Shown: positions 15,651 through 23,968 of the stretch, piece by piece
Numbering within the stretch: position 1 is the stretch's first letter
Layout of the letters: every line of letters starts with the position of its first letter
Source of the DNA: Clavibacter tessellarius
GTDB taxonomy: Bacteria; Actinomycetota; Actinomycetes; Actinomycetales; Microbacteriaceae
Length of the DNA stretch: 64,000 nucleotides
Direction: 5' to 3'
NCBI RefSeq assembly: GCF_001618005.1
Contig: NZ_LQXA01000024.1
Span: forward strand, 1 to 64,000
Translations under genes and position numbers: made by a program
Notes under the pieces: generated by a model
The model's input: only the letters and a program-made list of their open reading frames with translations
Database searches by the model: none
What the model was told of the DNA's origin: nothing

Positions 15651-17195
15651 ATGAACAACGTCATCCTCCAGATGACCGGCATCGTCAAGGAGTTCACCGG
15701 CGTCCGCGCGCTCGACGGCGTGGACGTCACCGTGCGCCGCGGCCAGGTGCACGCGATCTGCGGCGAGAACGGCGCGGGCAAGTCGACGCTGATGAAGGTG
15801 CTCAGCGGCGTCTACCCGCACGGCTCGTACGAGGGCACCATCACGATCGACGGCCGCGAGGTCCGGTACGGATCCATCAACGACAGCGAGCGCGACGGCG
15901 TGGTGATCATCCACCAGGAGCTCGCGCTCAGCCCCTACCTCTCCATCGCGGAGAACATCTTCCTCGGCAACGAGATGTCGCGCGGCGGGGTCATCGACTG
16001 GAACCGCACCAACCTCGAGGCGGTCCAGCTGCTGAGGCGCGTGGGGCTCGACGAGAACCCGGCGACGCGCGTGCTCGAGCTGGGCGTCGGCAAGCAGCAG
16101 CTCGTGGAGATCGCGAAGGCGCTCTCCAAGGAGGTGAAGCTGCTGATCCTCGACGAGCCGACCGCCGCGCTCAACGACGACGACTCGGCGCACCTGCTCG
16201 GCCTCATCGGCCAGCTGCGCGACCAGGGCATCACGAGCATCATCATCAGCCACAAGCTCAACGAGATCCGGGCGATCGCCGACGACGTCACCGTGATCCG
16301 CGATGGGAGGACGATCGAGTCGTTCCCGGTGACGGACTCCGACGACATCGAGACGCGCATCATCCGCGCGATGGTGGGCCGCCCGCTCGACGCGCAGTTC
16401 CCGCCGCGCGACCCGCACATCGGCGCGGAGAAGCTGCGGGTGGAGAACTGGACCGTTCACCACCCGGTGGACGTCGACCGCGTCGTCGTCGACGACGCGT
16501 CGTTCACGGTCCGCGCGGGCGAGGTCGTCGGGTTCGCCGGCCTCATGGGCGCGGGCCGCACCGAGCTCGCCATGAGCATCTTCGGGCGCTCGTACGGCAC
16601 CGGCATCACCGGCCGGATCTACAAGGACGGGAAGGAGATCCGCACCCGGACCGTGAGCGAGGCGATCCGCAACGGCATCGCCTACGCGACCGAGGACCGC
16701 AAGCGCTACGGGCTGAACCTCATCGGCAGCATCACGGTGAACGTCTCGGCCGCGGCGCTCTCCAAGCTGGTGCGGCTCGGCGTCATCGACCGGCACCGCG
16801 AGTACGCGGTCGCGGACGACTACCGCAAGCGCATGAACATCAAGACGCCCGACGTCTCGGGGGTGGTCGGCAAGCTGTCCGGCGGCAACCAGCAGAAGGT
16901 CGTCCTCAGCAAGTGGATCTACTCGGGTCCCGACGTCCTCATCCTCGACGAGCCCACGCGCGGCATCGACGTGGGGGCGAAGTACGAGATCTACGGCATC
17001 ATCAACCAGCTCGCGGCCGAGGGGAAGGCGGTCATCGTCATCTCCTCCGAGCTGCCGGAGCTCATCGGCCTCTCCGACCGGATCTACACGATCGCGGAGG
17101 GGCGGCTCACCGCGGAGGTCACCCGGGCCGACGCGACCCAGGAGGAGCTGATGCGGCACATGACCGCCAGCCGGAAGTCAGGAGTCGACCAGTGA
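15651..17195 (+). CDS. mmsA: Multiple-monosaccharide ABC transporter ATP-binding protein
   Basis: A 514-aa CUT2-type ATPase made of two fused ABC domains. The first has Walker [10 protein letters not shown] and Walker [12 protein letters not shown]. The second has a degenerate Walker A (GLMGAGRTE), signature LSGGNQQKV and Walker [15 protein letters not shown]. One functional and one degenerate site is normal for RbsA/XylG/GguA proteins. It energises import of sugars captured by ChvE. The start is preceded by CAGGAG; the stop overlaps the permease GTG by 4 bp. Confidence 0.92.
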   Translation: MNNVILQMTGIVKEFTGVRALDGVDVTVRRGQVHAICGENGAGKSTLMKVLSGVYPHGSYEGTITIDGREVRYGSINDSERDGVVIIHQELALSPYLSIAENIFLGNEMSRGGVIDWNRTNLEAVQLLRRVGLDENPATRVLELGVGKQQLVEIAKALSKEVKLLILDEPTAALNDDDSAHLLGLIGQLRDQGITSIIISHKLNEIRAIADDVTVIRDGRTIESFPVTDSDDIETRIIRAMVGRPLDAQFPPRDPHIGAEKLRVENWTVHHPVDVDRVVVDDASFTVRAGEVVGFAGLMGAGRTELAMSIFGRSYGTGITGRIYKDGKEIRTRTVSEAIRNGIAYATEDRKRYGLNLIGSITVNVSAAALSKLVRLGVIDRHREYAVADDYRKRMNIKTPDVSGVVGKLSGGNQQKVVLSKWIYSGPDVLILDEPTRGIDVGAKYEIYGIINQLAAEGKAVIVISSELPELIGLSDRIYTIAEGRLTAEVTRADATQEELMRHMTASRKSGVDQ

Positions 17196-18400
17196 CCGTC
17201 ATGCCCGAGCAGGCCACCTCGCCGAACGTCCCCACGCCGGACGGGGTGAAGAAGCGCCCGCGCCGGCGCATCGACCTCCGTCAGTACGGGATCCTCGCGG
17301 CGCTGGCCGTCATCATCCTGCTGTTCCAGATCCTCACCGAGGGGCGGCTGCTGTACCCGGGCAACGTCGCGAACCTCATCCAGCAGAACGCGTACGTGCT
17401 GATCCTCGCGATGGGCATGGTCATCGTGATCATCGCGGGCCACATCGACCTGTCGGTGGGCTCGGTCGTCGCGACCGTCGGCGCCGTGGCCGCGCTCAGC
17501 ATGAACGAGTGGGGCCTGCCGTGGGGGACCGCGGTGGTGCTGTCGCTCGTGGTCGGCGCGCTGATCGGCGCGTGGCAGGGCTTCTGGGTGGCGTTCGTGG
17601 GGATCCCGGCGTTCATCGTCACGCTCGCGGGCATGCTCGTGTTCCGCGGTGTCGCGCTCGTGCTCCTCACGGGCGGCACGATCTCGGGCCTGCCTGCCGA
17701 GTTCAACTCCATCGGCTCCGGCAACCTGCCGACCACGGGCGCGCCCGACCTCATCACGCTCGGCATCGGCGCGCTCGTGTCGATCGCGCTCGTGGTGCAG
17801 CAGCTGCGCACCCGCGCGACGCTCCGCAAGCTCGAGCTGCCGCGCGAGCGGGCGATCTCCTTCTGGATCCGCACCGCCATCGCCGTGTTCGCGATCATGT
17901 ACCTCTGCTACCTGCTGGCCTACAACCGCGGGACGCCGATCATCCTCATCATCCTGGCGACGCTCGTGCTGCTGTACTCGTTCCTCCTGACCCGGACGGT
18001 GTTCGGGCGGCACGTGTACGCGATGGGCGGCAACCTGTTCGCGGCGATGATGTCCGGCGTCAAGACGCAGTGGGTCAACTTCTTCATCTTCGTGAACATG
18101 GGCCTTCTCGCCGGGCTCGCGGGCGTCGTCAGCACGGCGCGCGCCGGATCCGCGGTGGCCTCGGCCGGCCAGAGCTTCGAGCTCGACGCCATCGCCGCGG
18201 TGTTCATCGGCGGCGCGGCCGTGCAGGGCGGCGTCGGCACGGTGGTCGGCGCGGTCATCGGCGGCCTCGTGATGGGCGTGCTCAACCAGGGCCTGTCGAT
18301 CCTGTCGGTCGACGCGGCGTGGCAGCAGGTCATCAAGGGCCTGGTGCTGCTCCTCGCGGTCGCCTTCGACGTCTACAGCAAGCGGCGCTCCGGGCGCTGA
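17192..18400 (+). CDS. mmsB: Multiple-monosaccharide ABC transporter permease
   Basis: A 402-aa membrane protein of the CUT2 permease family (GguB/XylH-like) with about ten hydrophobic segments. [18 protein letters not shown] and the C-terminal [42 protein letters not shown] are family signatures. The charged insert around [17 protein letters not shown] is typical of the long multiple-sugar subtype. The GTG at 17192 overlaps the ATPase stop; an ATG at 17201 is the alternative start. It ends the operon, followed by a strong hairpin. Confidence 0.9.
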   Translation: MTVMPEQATSPNVPTPDGVKKRPRRRIDLRQYGILAALAVIILLFQILTEGRLLYPGNVANLIQQNAYVLILAMGMVIVIIAGHIDLSVGSVVATVGAVAALSMNEWGLPWGTAVVLSLVVGALIGAWQGFWVAFVGIPAFIVTLAGMLVFRGVALVLLTGGTISGLPAEFNSIGSGNLPTTGAPDLITLGIGALVSIALVVQQLRTRATLRKLELPRERAISFWIRTAIAVFAIMYLCYLLAYNRGTPIILIILATLVLLYSFLLTRTVFGRHVYAMGGNLFAAMMSGVKTQWVNFFIFVNMGLLAGLAGVVSTARAGSAVASAGQSFELDAIAAVFIGGAAVQGGVGTVVGAVIGGLVMGVLNQGLSILSVDAAWQQVIKGLVLLLAVAFDVYSKRRSGR

Positions 18401-18419
18401 CCCGCGGCGTCGCGACTCT

Positions 18420-18457
18420 CGGCCCGGCCGATCCCCTCGCAGGGAGCGGCCGGGCCG
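18420..18457 (+). terminator. Terminator hairpin of the chvE-mmsA-mmsB operon
   Basis: A perfect 11-bp stem (CGGCCCGGCCG at 18420-18430 with 18447-18457) encloses a smaller TCCC/GGGA stem. It begins 20 nt past the permease stop and has no T-tract. Confidence 0.6.
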
Positions 18458-18519
18458 TCGTCCGTCCGGCATGGGGAGCGATCGCCCGCCGGGACCGCTC
18501 GCACCACCAGGCTCGGCGC

Positions 18520-18804
18520 ATGGGACACGGACCGCACGACGCGCTGTCGCGCGACGAGGTGGCGGCCCGGCTGGCCCTGGGGTGCGCGTGGCGCATCGCG
18601 TGGTGCTCCGGCGCGCATCTCCCGGAGACCCGGGGCGTCGGTTGCCCGCTCCCCGACGGCGTCCTCGAGCGGGTCCCGTCGCCGGCGAAGCTGCGGCGCG
18701 GACGCCTGCCCTCCGGACGGAACTGGATGCTGGTGGTCGAGCGTGAGGAGGCCGGCCGGCCGGTCCTCCTCTTCGACGAGGGGCCCGAGAACCGCTTCGT
18801 CTGA
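18520..18804 (+). CDS. Small hypothetical protein with conserved-looking Cys and Trp
   Basis: A 94-aa soluble protein (MGHGPHDALSRDEV...) that I do not recognise. It has three Cys (CAWRIAWC and GCPLP), several Trp and a C-terminal LVVEREEAGRPVLLFDEGPENRFV. The codon use is typical for the region, with almost every third base G or C, so it is likely real. CAGGCT (18508-18513) lies exactly 6 nt before the ATG, the leaderless arrangement seen for other genes here. It runs convergently toward the signal-peptidase gene: its stop ends at 18804 and the next stop starts at 18805. Function unknown. Confidence 0.55.
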   Translation: MGHGPHDALSRDEVAARLALGCAWRIAWCSGAHLPETRGVGCPLPDGVLERVPSPAKLRRGRLPSGRNWMLVVEREEAGRPVLLFDEGPENRFV

Positions 18805-19611
18805 TTAGCCGCGGTGGCGACCGCGCGGGCGCTGCGCCGCGCCGGCCGGGGCGGGCGCGTCGACGCCCGGGTGCGACGGGTCGGCGAGCGCCGCCGCGGC
18901 GACGCCCTCGGACATCGCGTCGGAGTGCACGTGGTCGCCCTCGGCCCTCACGTCGGCCGCGGCCGACGCCCGGCGCCTCCGTCGCGTCTGCACGGCCGCG
19001 ACCGTGATGGTGACGCCGGAGTAGGCGAGGAGCGCGACCGCGGCGGCCGGGATGATCCAGCTGCGGGCCTGCCCGTTGACCGCCTGGTTCGCCCAGCCCA
19101 CGAGCGGCACCGAGTACCAGAGCTCGCCCTGGATCTGCGCCGGCGTGACCGGCAGCGAGTCGGGCGATGCGTTGTTGTCGCCCTTGAAGGTGAAGGAGCG
19201 CGTGCCGTCGGAGGCGGAGGAGATGGCGGCGATGCGGTGCGTGATGACCGCGGGATCGCCGGACCGGATCTGGTAGGTCGCCACATCGCCCACCTCCAGC
19301 GCGTCCGTGTCGACCGGCCGCACCACGATGAGGGTGCCCGGGGGGAGGCGCGGCTCCATCGACTGCGTGAGGATCGTGAGCGGCACGGCTCCCGAGACCT
19401 TCGGCACCACGAGCAGCACGCCCGCGAGCGCGATGACGAGCAGCAGGATCCCGACGCTGACCCCCACGGCTGCCGATCGCAGCAGCCGGGGGAGAGCGCG
19501 ACGCGGCGTCGTGCCCTCCTCCAGCTCGACCGGGGCCAGGTCGTCGGCGGGTCGGGCGCCGGCGACCGCGTGCCGTCCGTCGACGCGACGGCGGGGGAGG
19601 ATGCGGGGCAT
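18805..19611 (-). CDS. sipW: SipW-type signal peptidase I (S26B)
   Basis: A 268-aa membrane protease. A charged N-terminus is followed by a transmembrane segment (about 48-75), the catalytic domain with LTILTQSMEPRLPPGTLIVV (Ser in TQSMEP) and VITHRIAAISS. The latter has His where bacterial S26A enzymes have Lys, the hallmark of the SipW/archaeal/ER type. A second hydrophobic segment and an Arg/Ala-rich cytoplasmic tail follow. It should cleave the unusual signal sequences of the three proteins encoded just upstream in the same direction, as SipW does for TasA and TapA in Bacillus. The gap to the preceding gene is 28 bp, consistent with one operon. Confidence 0.85.
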   Translation of the reverse strand: MPRILPRRRVDGRHAVAGARPADDLAPVELEEGTTPRRALPRLLRSAAVGVSVGILLLVIALAGVLLVVPKVSGAVPLTILTQSMEPRLPPGTLIVVRPVDTDALEVGDVATYQIRSGDPAVITHRIAAISSASDGTRSFTFKGDNNASPDSLPVTPAQIQGELWYSVPLVGWANQAVNGQARSWIIPAAAVALLAYSGVTITVAAVQTRRRRRASAAADVRAEGDHVHSDAMSEGVAAAALADPSHPGVDAPAPAGAAQRPRGRHRG

Positions 19612-19639
19612 GTGCGTGTGGTCCGTGTCGGGGCGGGGA

Positions 19640-20551
19640 TCAGGAGCAGCGGAAGCTGCGCGCGTTGCTCTGCGTGAAGGCGACGACGGTGCCGTCGGCG
19701 ACCTGGCGCACGACCTGGTTGTTCGCGTCGAGGAGGTCGACGGAGACGTGGACGGTCCCGTCGGCCGCGAGGGTGGGGGGCACCTCGGAGCCGCTGATGG
19801 ACGCCTTGCCGTAGTAGCCGTTCGAGGTGGCGATGCGGGTGCCGTTGACCATCACGTTGTAGTTGGAGTCGAGGGAGGCGACCGACGTGTCCCAGCCGAC
19901 GACGACGTACCAGTTGCCGTCCTGCGGGGTGCAGGCGAACCCGCCCGTGACGGCCGGGCCGGCGGCGGTCTGCGTGGCCGAGGTGGACGCGCGTCCCGTC
20001 CAGGTGCCGGAGCCGAGGACCACGCCGAGCGTGCCCGTGACGGCGGCGGATCCGCTCGTGGGGAAGCCCGACGCGGTCGTGCGCACGCACCACGTGGAGT
20101 GCGCTCCGCCGGCGAGCGTCCCGGAGATCGTGGGCGGGGCGGCCCAGGTGCCGGACACGGAGCCGGAGCCGACGGAGCTGGTGGCGGAGCAGCTCGATGC
20201 GGTGGTGCTCCATGCGACGACCTTCGTGCCGCCGGCGAGCGTGCGGTCGGCGCCCGAGGAGGCGGAGGCCGAGACGGTGCCGGTCCACGGGCTCTGGACG
20301 CTGCCCGTGTTCTTCACGACGACCGTGGCGGTGCGGCTCGGGCTGCTCGAGCTCACCGCTCCGGAGAGCTGGTCGAAGCCCGTGCTCGTGACGGACACGG
20401 TGGCGGCGTGGACGGTGGACGACGCCGTGACGCTGGAGGCCCAGAGCGCGTGGACGGCGGTGCCGCCGCTGCCCAGGAGGACGACGGTGACGCCGACCAG
20501 GAGGGCGGCGTGCAGGCGGCTGACGGGCCGACGCGTGCGAGCGCGGCTCAC
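19640..20551 (-). CDS. Secreted protein with SipW-type signal (large)
   Basis: A 303-aa exported protein. After an Arg-rich start, a hydrophobic stretch (LHAALLVGVTVVLLGSGG) ends in AVHALWASS, the xALW motif that marks SipW-processed signal sequences. The mature part is extremely Ser/Thr/Gly/Ala-rich with predicted beta strands (TATVVVKNTGSVQSPWTGTV, DGNWYVVVGWDTSVASLDSNYNVMVNG) and several Cys that could form disulfides. It is probably an Ig-like surface or matrix protein. The GTG start overlaps the upstream gene stop by 4 bp (20548-20551). No enzyme motif is visible; a role in an extracellular fibre or matrix is inferred from the cluster. Confidence 0.72.
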   Translation of the reverse strand: MSRARTRRPVSRLHAALLVGVTVVLLGSGGTAVHALWASSVTASSTVHAATVSVTSTGFDQLSGAVSSSSPSRTATVVVKNTGSVQSPWTGTVSASASSGADRTLAGGTKVVAWSTTASSCSATSSVGSGSVSGTWAAPPTISGTLAGGAHSTWCVRTTASGFPTSGSAAVTGTLGVVLGSGTWTGRASTSATQTAAGPAVTGGFACTPQDGNWYVVVGWDTSVASLDSNYNVMVNGTRIATSNGYYGKASISGSEVPPTLAADGTVHVSVDLLDANNQVVRQVADGTVVAFTQSNARSFRCS

Positions 20552-21150
20552 GGGGCGACCTGCGTGCCCGTGACGTCGAACGCGAGCTGGGCGGTGGATC
20601 CCTGCACGGACTGCGGCGCGTCCTTGTCGAGGACGACCTCGGTGCAGACGATGGAGGAGGCGCCGGGCTGGATGCGGACGAACCCGCTGGGCGTGTGCAG
20701 CGCGCCGGGACGGCCGGAGAAGGTCGTGGCGCCGTGCACGCAGTCGGCGACGGACGCGACCGGTCCGAGGCGCAGCGACAGCTCGCCGGGGAAGGCGCTG
20801 TTCGACGAGGTGCCTCGCGTGGAGATGGCCACGTCCAAGGCTACCGTGCCGGTGTTCTTCGCGGTGAAGGCGCCGACGGTGCCCTGGCCGGGGAGGAGCT
20901 GCGTCGCGTCGAGGGCGGTCTGCTGGGTGATGACGAGGCCGCTCGATCCGCTCGTGACGCTCGACGGGTGGGCGCTCGCCGCGCCGTTCCAGAGGGCGTA
21001 GCTGCCGCCGGTGGCGGCGAGGGAGGCGACGACGACGGCGGTGAGGAGGCCGGTGGTGAGCCAGGCGGCGCGGAGGGGGCTGACGCGCGAGGGGCGGGCG
21101 GAGCGACGGCCGTGGGCGGGACGCGGGGCGGATGCGCGCTTCCTGCTCAT
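20548..21150 (-). CDS. Secreted protein with SipW-type signal (medium)
   Basis: A 200-aa exported protein. A basic N-terminus (MSRKRASAPR) precedes a hydrophobic segment (WLTTGLLTAVVVASLAATGG) ending in SYALWNGAASA, the same xALW motif as in its neighbours. The mature part has TVGAFTAKNTGTVALDVAIST and two Cys (VADCVHG, SIVCTEV) and reads as a beta-sandwich related to the TasA/camelysin group. GAGGA precedes the ATG at 21150; an in-frame start further upstream is not supported. It is separated from the first gene of the cluster by a 150-bp gap with two hairpins and is coupled to the following gene by a GTGA overlap. Confidence 0.75.
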   Translation of the reverse strand: MSRKRASAPRPAHGRRSARPSRVSPLRAAWLTTGLLTAVVVASLAATGGSYALWNGAASAHPSSVTSGSSGLVITQQTALDATQLLPGQGTVGAFTAKNTGTVALDVAISTRGTSSNSAFPGELSLRLGPVASVADCVHGATTFSGRPGALHTPSGFVRIQPGASSIVCTEVVLDKDAPQSVQGSTAQLAFDVTGTQVAP

Positions 21151-21218
21151 GTCGTCCTCGTTCCTGGTCGTCGTCCGGCGGTGCGGTGCTGCGGTGATGC
21201 GGGGGATGCGGTGCTGCG

Positions 21219-21285
21219 GGGCGCGGCCGTCGGGTACGGCCGCGCCCGGGTGGAGCCCCCTCCCCGCGGGTGACGTCACCGCGGA
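21219..21285 (-). terminator. Two hairpins between the first and second SipW-substrate genes
   Basis: A palindromic GGTGACGTCACC (21269-21280) with flanking GC pairs lies about 20 nt past the first gene's stop. It is followed on the minus strand by a 12-bp stem (21236-21247 with 21219-21230, loop 21231-21235). Together they probably terminate part of the transcription, so the first product would be made in excess. Confidence 0.5.
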
Positions 21286-21300
21286 GAGGGGAGTCGGGGG

Positions 21301-21846
21301 CTAGACGGTGCGCTGCGTGAGCGTGAACGCCAGCTTGTCGAAGGAGAGCGTGCCGTTCTGGCCCGTGGTCGCGGAGGAGGGGAACGAGACCGTGAGGACC
21401 ACGTTCACCTTGGAGGCGGTCGTGGAGGGCTTGACCGTGAAGGTGTTCGCGGCGGTGCCGGGGGTGATGCTCGCGTCGGTCGACGTGACGGCCAGCTTCG
21501 TGGTGACGGCCTGCTTGAGCGCGGCGTCGCCCGAGATGGACATGGGGTCGTAGGTGAGGTCGGCGGAGAGCGAGTCGCCGGTCGCGGTGACCGTGAGGGC
21601 GCTCGTGTACTGGAGGACGTTGCCGGGGACGATGCGGTACGTGGCCGGGTCGATGACCTTGCTGCCGCCGTTGGTGATGTCGGTCCAGACGCCCGCGGTG
21701 TCGGCCGAGAGGGCCAGGTTGCCCGACGAGACGCTGGAGGCGGCGACCGTGGCGTTGGCGTTCCACAGCGCGAAGCTGCCCGCGCCGCCGAGGAGGAGGA
21801 CGATTCCGGCGGCACCGGCGACGGCGCTCGAGACGATCTTGTTCAT
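21301..21846 (-). CDS. TasA/camelysin-like secreted protein with SipW-type signal
   Basis: A 181-aa exported protein and the first gene of the cluster. The signal MNKIVSSAVAGAAGIVLLLGG ends in SFALWNANATVAASSVSSGNLAL, close to the SipW-dependent signal and start of the mature part of TasA-type and alternate-signal actinobacterial proteins. The rest is Thr/Ser-rich with alternating beta strands (TKLAVTSTDASITPG, KVNVVLTVSFPSS) and no Cys. In Bacillus such proteins form extracellular fibres; assembly here is not proven. A GGAAC site precedes the ATG. The 329-bp region upstream carries four phased CAAG elements, and the strong hairpins after the gene suggest it is the most abundant product. Confidence 0.78.
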   Translation of the reverse strand: MNKIVSSAVAGAAGIVLLLGGAGSFALWNANATVAASSVSSGNLALSADTAGVWTDITNGGSKVIDPATYRIVPGNVLQYTSALTVTATGDSLSADLTYDPMSISGDAALKQAVTTKLAVTSTDASITPGTAANTFTVKPSTTASKVNVVLTVSFPSSATTGQNGTLSFDKLAFTLTQRTV

Positions 21847-22175
21847 GGGATGTTCCTGTTCTCGTGCGCGGCGTGCCGCGCAAGCTGTGGGGGAGGCGGC
21901 GGGTGGGTGTCCCGCCGGTCGTCTCCGGTCCGATCGGGCCGCTGTGACTGCGTCCTCGTGGTGCCGACCGGTGTTCCTTCGACGTGCTCCACTCTGACGG
22001 GCCGGCCTCAAGCCACCCGCTGGCAATGCGCAAGAGACCCCGAGCTTTGCCGCAAGCCCGGCCCGGCTTTCGCTCAAGCGGCCGGATCCCCGTGCTCGTG
22101 CGGATCCGCCGCGGGCCCCTCCGGTCTAGGCTCGGGCGACGGCGTCCTCCGACGGCGGGTACGGGAGGACAGCGC
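21847..22175. promoter_or_regulatory. 329-bp divergent regulatory region with four 22-bp-phased CAAG elements
   Basis: No gene is visible. CAAG occurs at 22009, 22031, 22053 and 22075, exactly 22 bp apart. Each copy is preceded by a related 9-mer (for example GCTTTGCCG and GCTTTCGCT). On the minus strand these read CTTG... toward the SipW cluster. TAGGCT (22127-22132) is a -10 candidate for the kinase gene, with GGGAGGA before its ATG. The array looks like a multi-site binding region for one or both divergent promoters. Confidence 0.55.
22009..22078 (-). repeat. Four-copy CTTG/CAAG iteron-like array, 22-bp period
   Basis: Four CAAG tetramers (plus strand) lie in perfect 22-bp phase. The middle copies extend to GCTTTGCCGCAAGC (22044-22057) and GCTTTCGCTCAAGC (22066-22079), which match at 11 of 14 positions. 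The outer copies keep a G nine bases before CAAG. Confidence 0.6.
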
Positions 22176-23831
22176 ATGGTCTCTCCCGACGCGACCCGGA
22201 CCGGCGGCGCCGACGTGCGCGCTCCCGGGTTCTCCCGCGCGCAGCTGCCGTTCCTCGTGAGCTGCGCCATCGTCGCGGTCATCGTCGCCGTGGTCGAGCC
22301 GCGCATCGAACGCGATCCCGGCTACCTCGGCGCCCTCGCCGCCGTGGGCATCGCGACCGTCCTCGCGGCGCTGCACCTCGTGGGGGCGCTGCCCGCGCGG
22401 CTCCTCATCGTCGTGCCGGCCATCGACCTGCTCGCGGTCGCCGTCATCCGCGACGCGACGGCCGCGTCGATCCCGTCCGCCGCCCTGCTGGTGATCTTCC
22501 CCCTCCTCTGGCTCGTGTTCGCGTTCCCGTCGGGCGGCGTGTGGGTCGCGGTCGGCGGGGCCGTGGCCATCTCGGCGCTGCCGCTCGTGCGCGACGGCGG
22601 GCTGCCGGGCACCCCGGCCGGGTGGGCCGACTTCGTGGGCACTCCCCTCCTCACCGCGCTCCTGGTCGGGGCTGCGGCGCAGGCGGCGGCCATCCAGCGC
22701 CGGTCGCGCCGCGACCTCGCGGAGGCGACGGAGACCCAGGCGCGCCTCCTCGACGAGTCCCGCGAGCAGACGGCGATGATCCGCGACGTGGCGGACGCGG
22801 TCGACGTCGGCATCGTCTTCTTCGACGCCGACGACCGCCCCGTCGTCCGCAACGCCGCCGTCCGCTCGCTGCTCGACCTCGCGGGCTACGACCACGTGAC
22901 GGGCATGGCCGGCCACGTCTACGGATCCGACCGCGTCACGCCCGTCGCGCGTGACGGCCGCGTGCTCATGGAGGCCCTCTACGCCGACAAGGTGCACGGT
23001 CCCGTCTACTGGGTGGGGGAGCCGGGCAACCAGCGCGCCCTCGTCCTCTCGGTGCGCGCCATCGGCCGCCGCGACGGGCGCCTGTCGGGCACCGTGCTCG
23101 GCGCCTACGACGTGACCGACCTGGCGCAGGCCGTGCAGGTGCGCGACGAGTTCCTCGCCACCGTCTCGCACGAGCTGCGGACGCCGCTGACCTCGATCGT
23201 CGGCTACCTCGACCTGCTCGGCGAGCTGCACGATCCCGCGGAGCTCGGCATCGAGGCCGAGCTCGCGGTGATCCAGCGGAACGTCGACCAGCTCTCGACC
23301 ATCATCGGATCGCTCCTCGCGGGCGCCGACCACGCTCCCGCCCTCGTGCGCGGGCCCGTCGACCTGTCCGCCCTCGTCCAGGCCGCCGTCGACGCGGCGG
23401 TCGGCCGCGCCGAGGAGCGGGGGCTCGCGCTCGCGTCCCGCATCGAGCCGGGCATCGTGGTCGACGGCGACGCCGGCCGCCTCGCGCAGGTCGTGGAGGC
23501 GCTCGTCTCCAACGCCCTCACCTACACGCCGTCGGGGCGGGTGGACGTCACGCTCGAGCGCACGGGCGCCGACGCCGCGGTCGCCGTGGCCGACACGGGC
23601 ATCGGCATCAGCGAGGAGGACCAGCGCCACGTCGTCGACCGGTTCTTCCGCGCGCAGTCCGCGCGCGACGGCGCCGTCCCCGGCCTCGGGCTCGGCCTCT
23701 CGATCGCCGAGCGGACCGTCACCGCGCACGGCGGGACGCTCCGGATCGCGAGCCGGCTCGGCCACGGCACGCGCGCCGTCGCGATCCTGCCCGCGTCCCC
23801 GGGGCCGGACGCCGCGCCGACCGCCCACTAG
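22176..23831 (+). CDS. Orphan PAS-containing HisKA sensor histidine kinase
   Basis: A 551-aa membrane kinase. About five or six hydrophobic segments fill residues 25-175. A PAS-like domain follows (about 200-320, DVGIVFFDADDRPVVRNAAVRSLL), then HisKA with His332 in ATVSHELRTPLTSIVGYLDLL and an ATPase domain with VEALVSNALTYTP, DTGIGISEEDQ and GLGLGLSIAERTV. All catalytic boxes are present. No response-regulator gene is adjacent, so its partner is elsewhere. It is divergent from the SipW cluster across 329 bp and may share its control region. GGGAGGA precedes the ATG at 22176. Confidence 0.88.
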   Translation: MVSPDATRTGGADVRAPGFSRAQLPFLVSCAIVAVIVAVVEPRIERDPGYLGALAAVGIATVLAALHLVGALPARLLIVVPAIDLLAVAVIRDATAASIPSAALLVIFPLLWLVFAFPSGGVWVAVGGAVAISALPLVRDGGLPGTPAGWADFVGTPLLTALLVGAAAQAAAIQRRSRRDLAEATETQARLLDESREQTAMIRDVADAVDVGIVFFDADDRPVVRNAAVRSLLDLAGYDHVTGMAGHVYGSDRVTPVARDGRVLMEALYADKVHGPVYWVGEPGNQRALVLSVRAIGRRDGRLSGTVLGAYDVTDLAQAVQVRDEFLATVSHELRTPLTSIVGYLDLLGELHDPAELGIEAELAVIQRNVDQLSTIIGSLLAGADHAPALVRGPVDLSALVQAAVDAAVGRAEERGLALASRIEPGIVVDGDAGRLAQVVEALVSNALTYTPSGRVDVTLERTGADAAVAVADTGIGISEEDQRHVVDRFFRAQSARDGAVPGLGLGLSIAERTVTAHGGTLRIASRLGHGTRAVAILPASPGPDAAPTAH

Positions 23832-23968
23832 CCCTCTCCATAGCCGATGGCAAGGTCGGATCGCGAATCGACCGATCGCGTGCCCTCCGCCTAGACTCGG
23901 CCGGTCGATCGGGGGACCCCCTCGGCCGACGCCCCACGCACCCGAGCCCACAGGAGCCCATCCCCTCC

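Noticed and set aside
14462-18400. Single 1312-codon frame from chvE to the permease
   Set aside because: Only the last 402 codons (from 17192) encode a recognisable permease; the rest is a shadow frame of chvE and mmsA.
19640-22306. Apparent 888-codon fusion of the SipW-substrate genes
   Set aside because: Each of the three proteins has its own start, signal sequence and codon pattern in its own frame; the long frame simply lacks stops.
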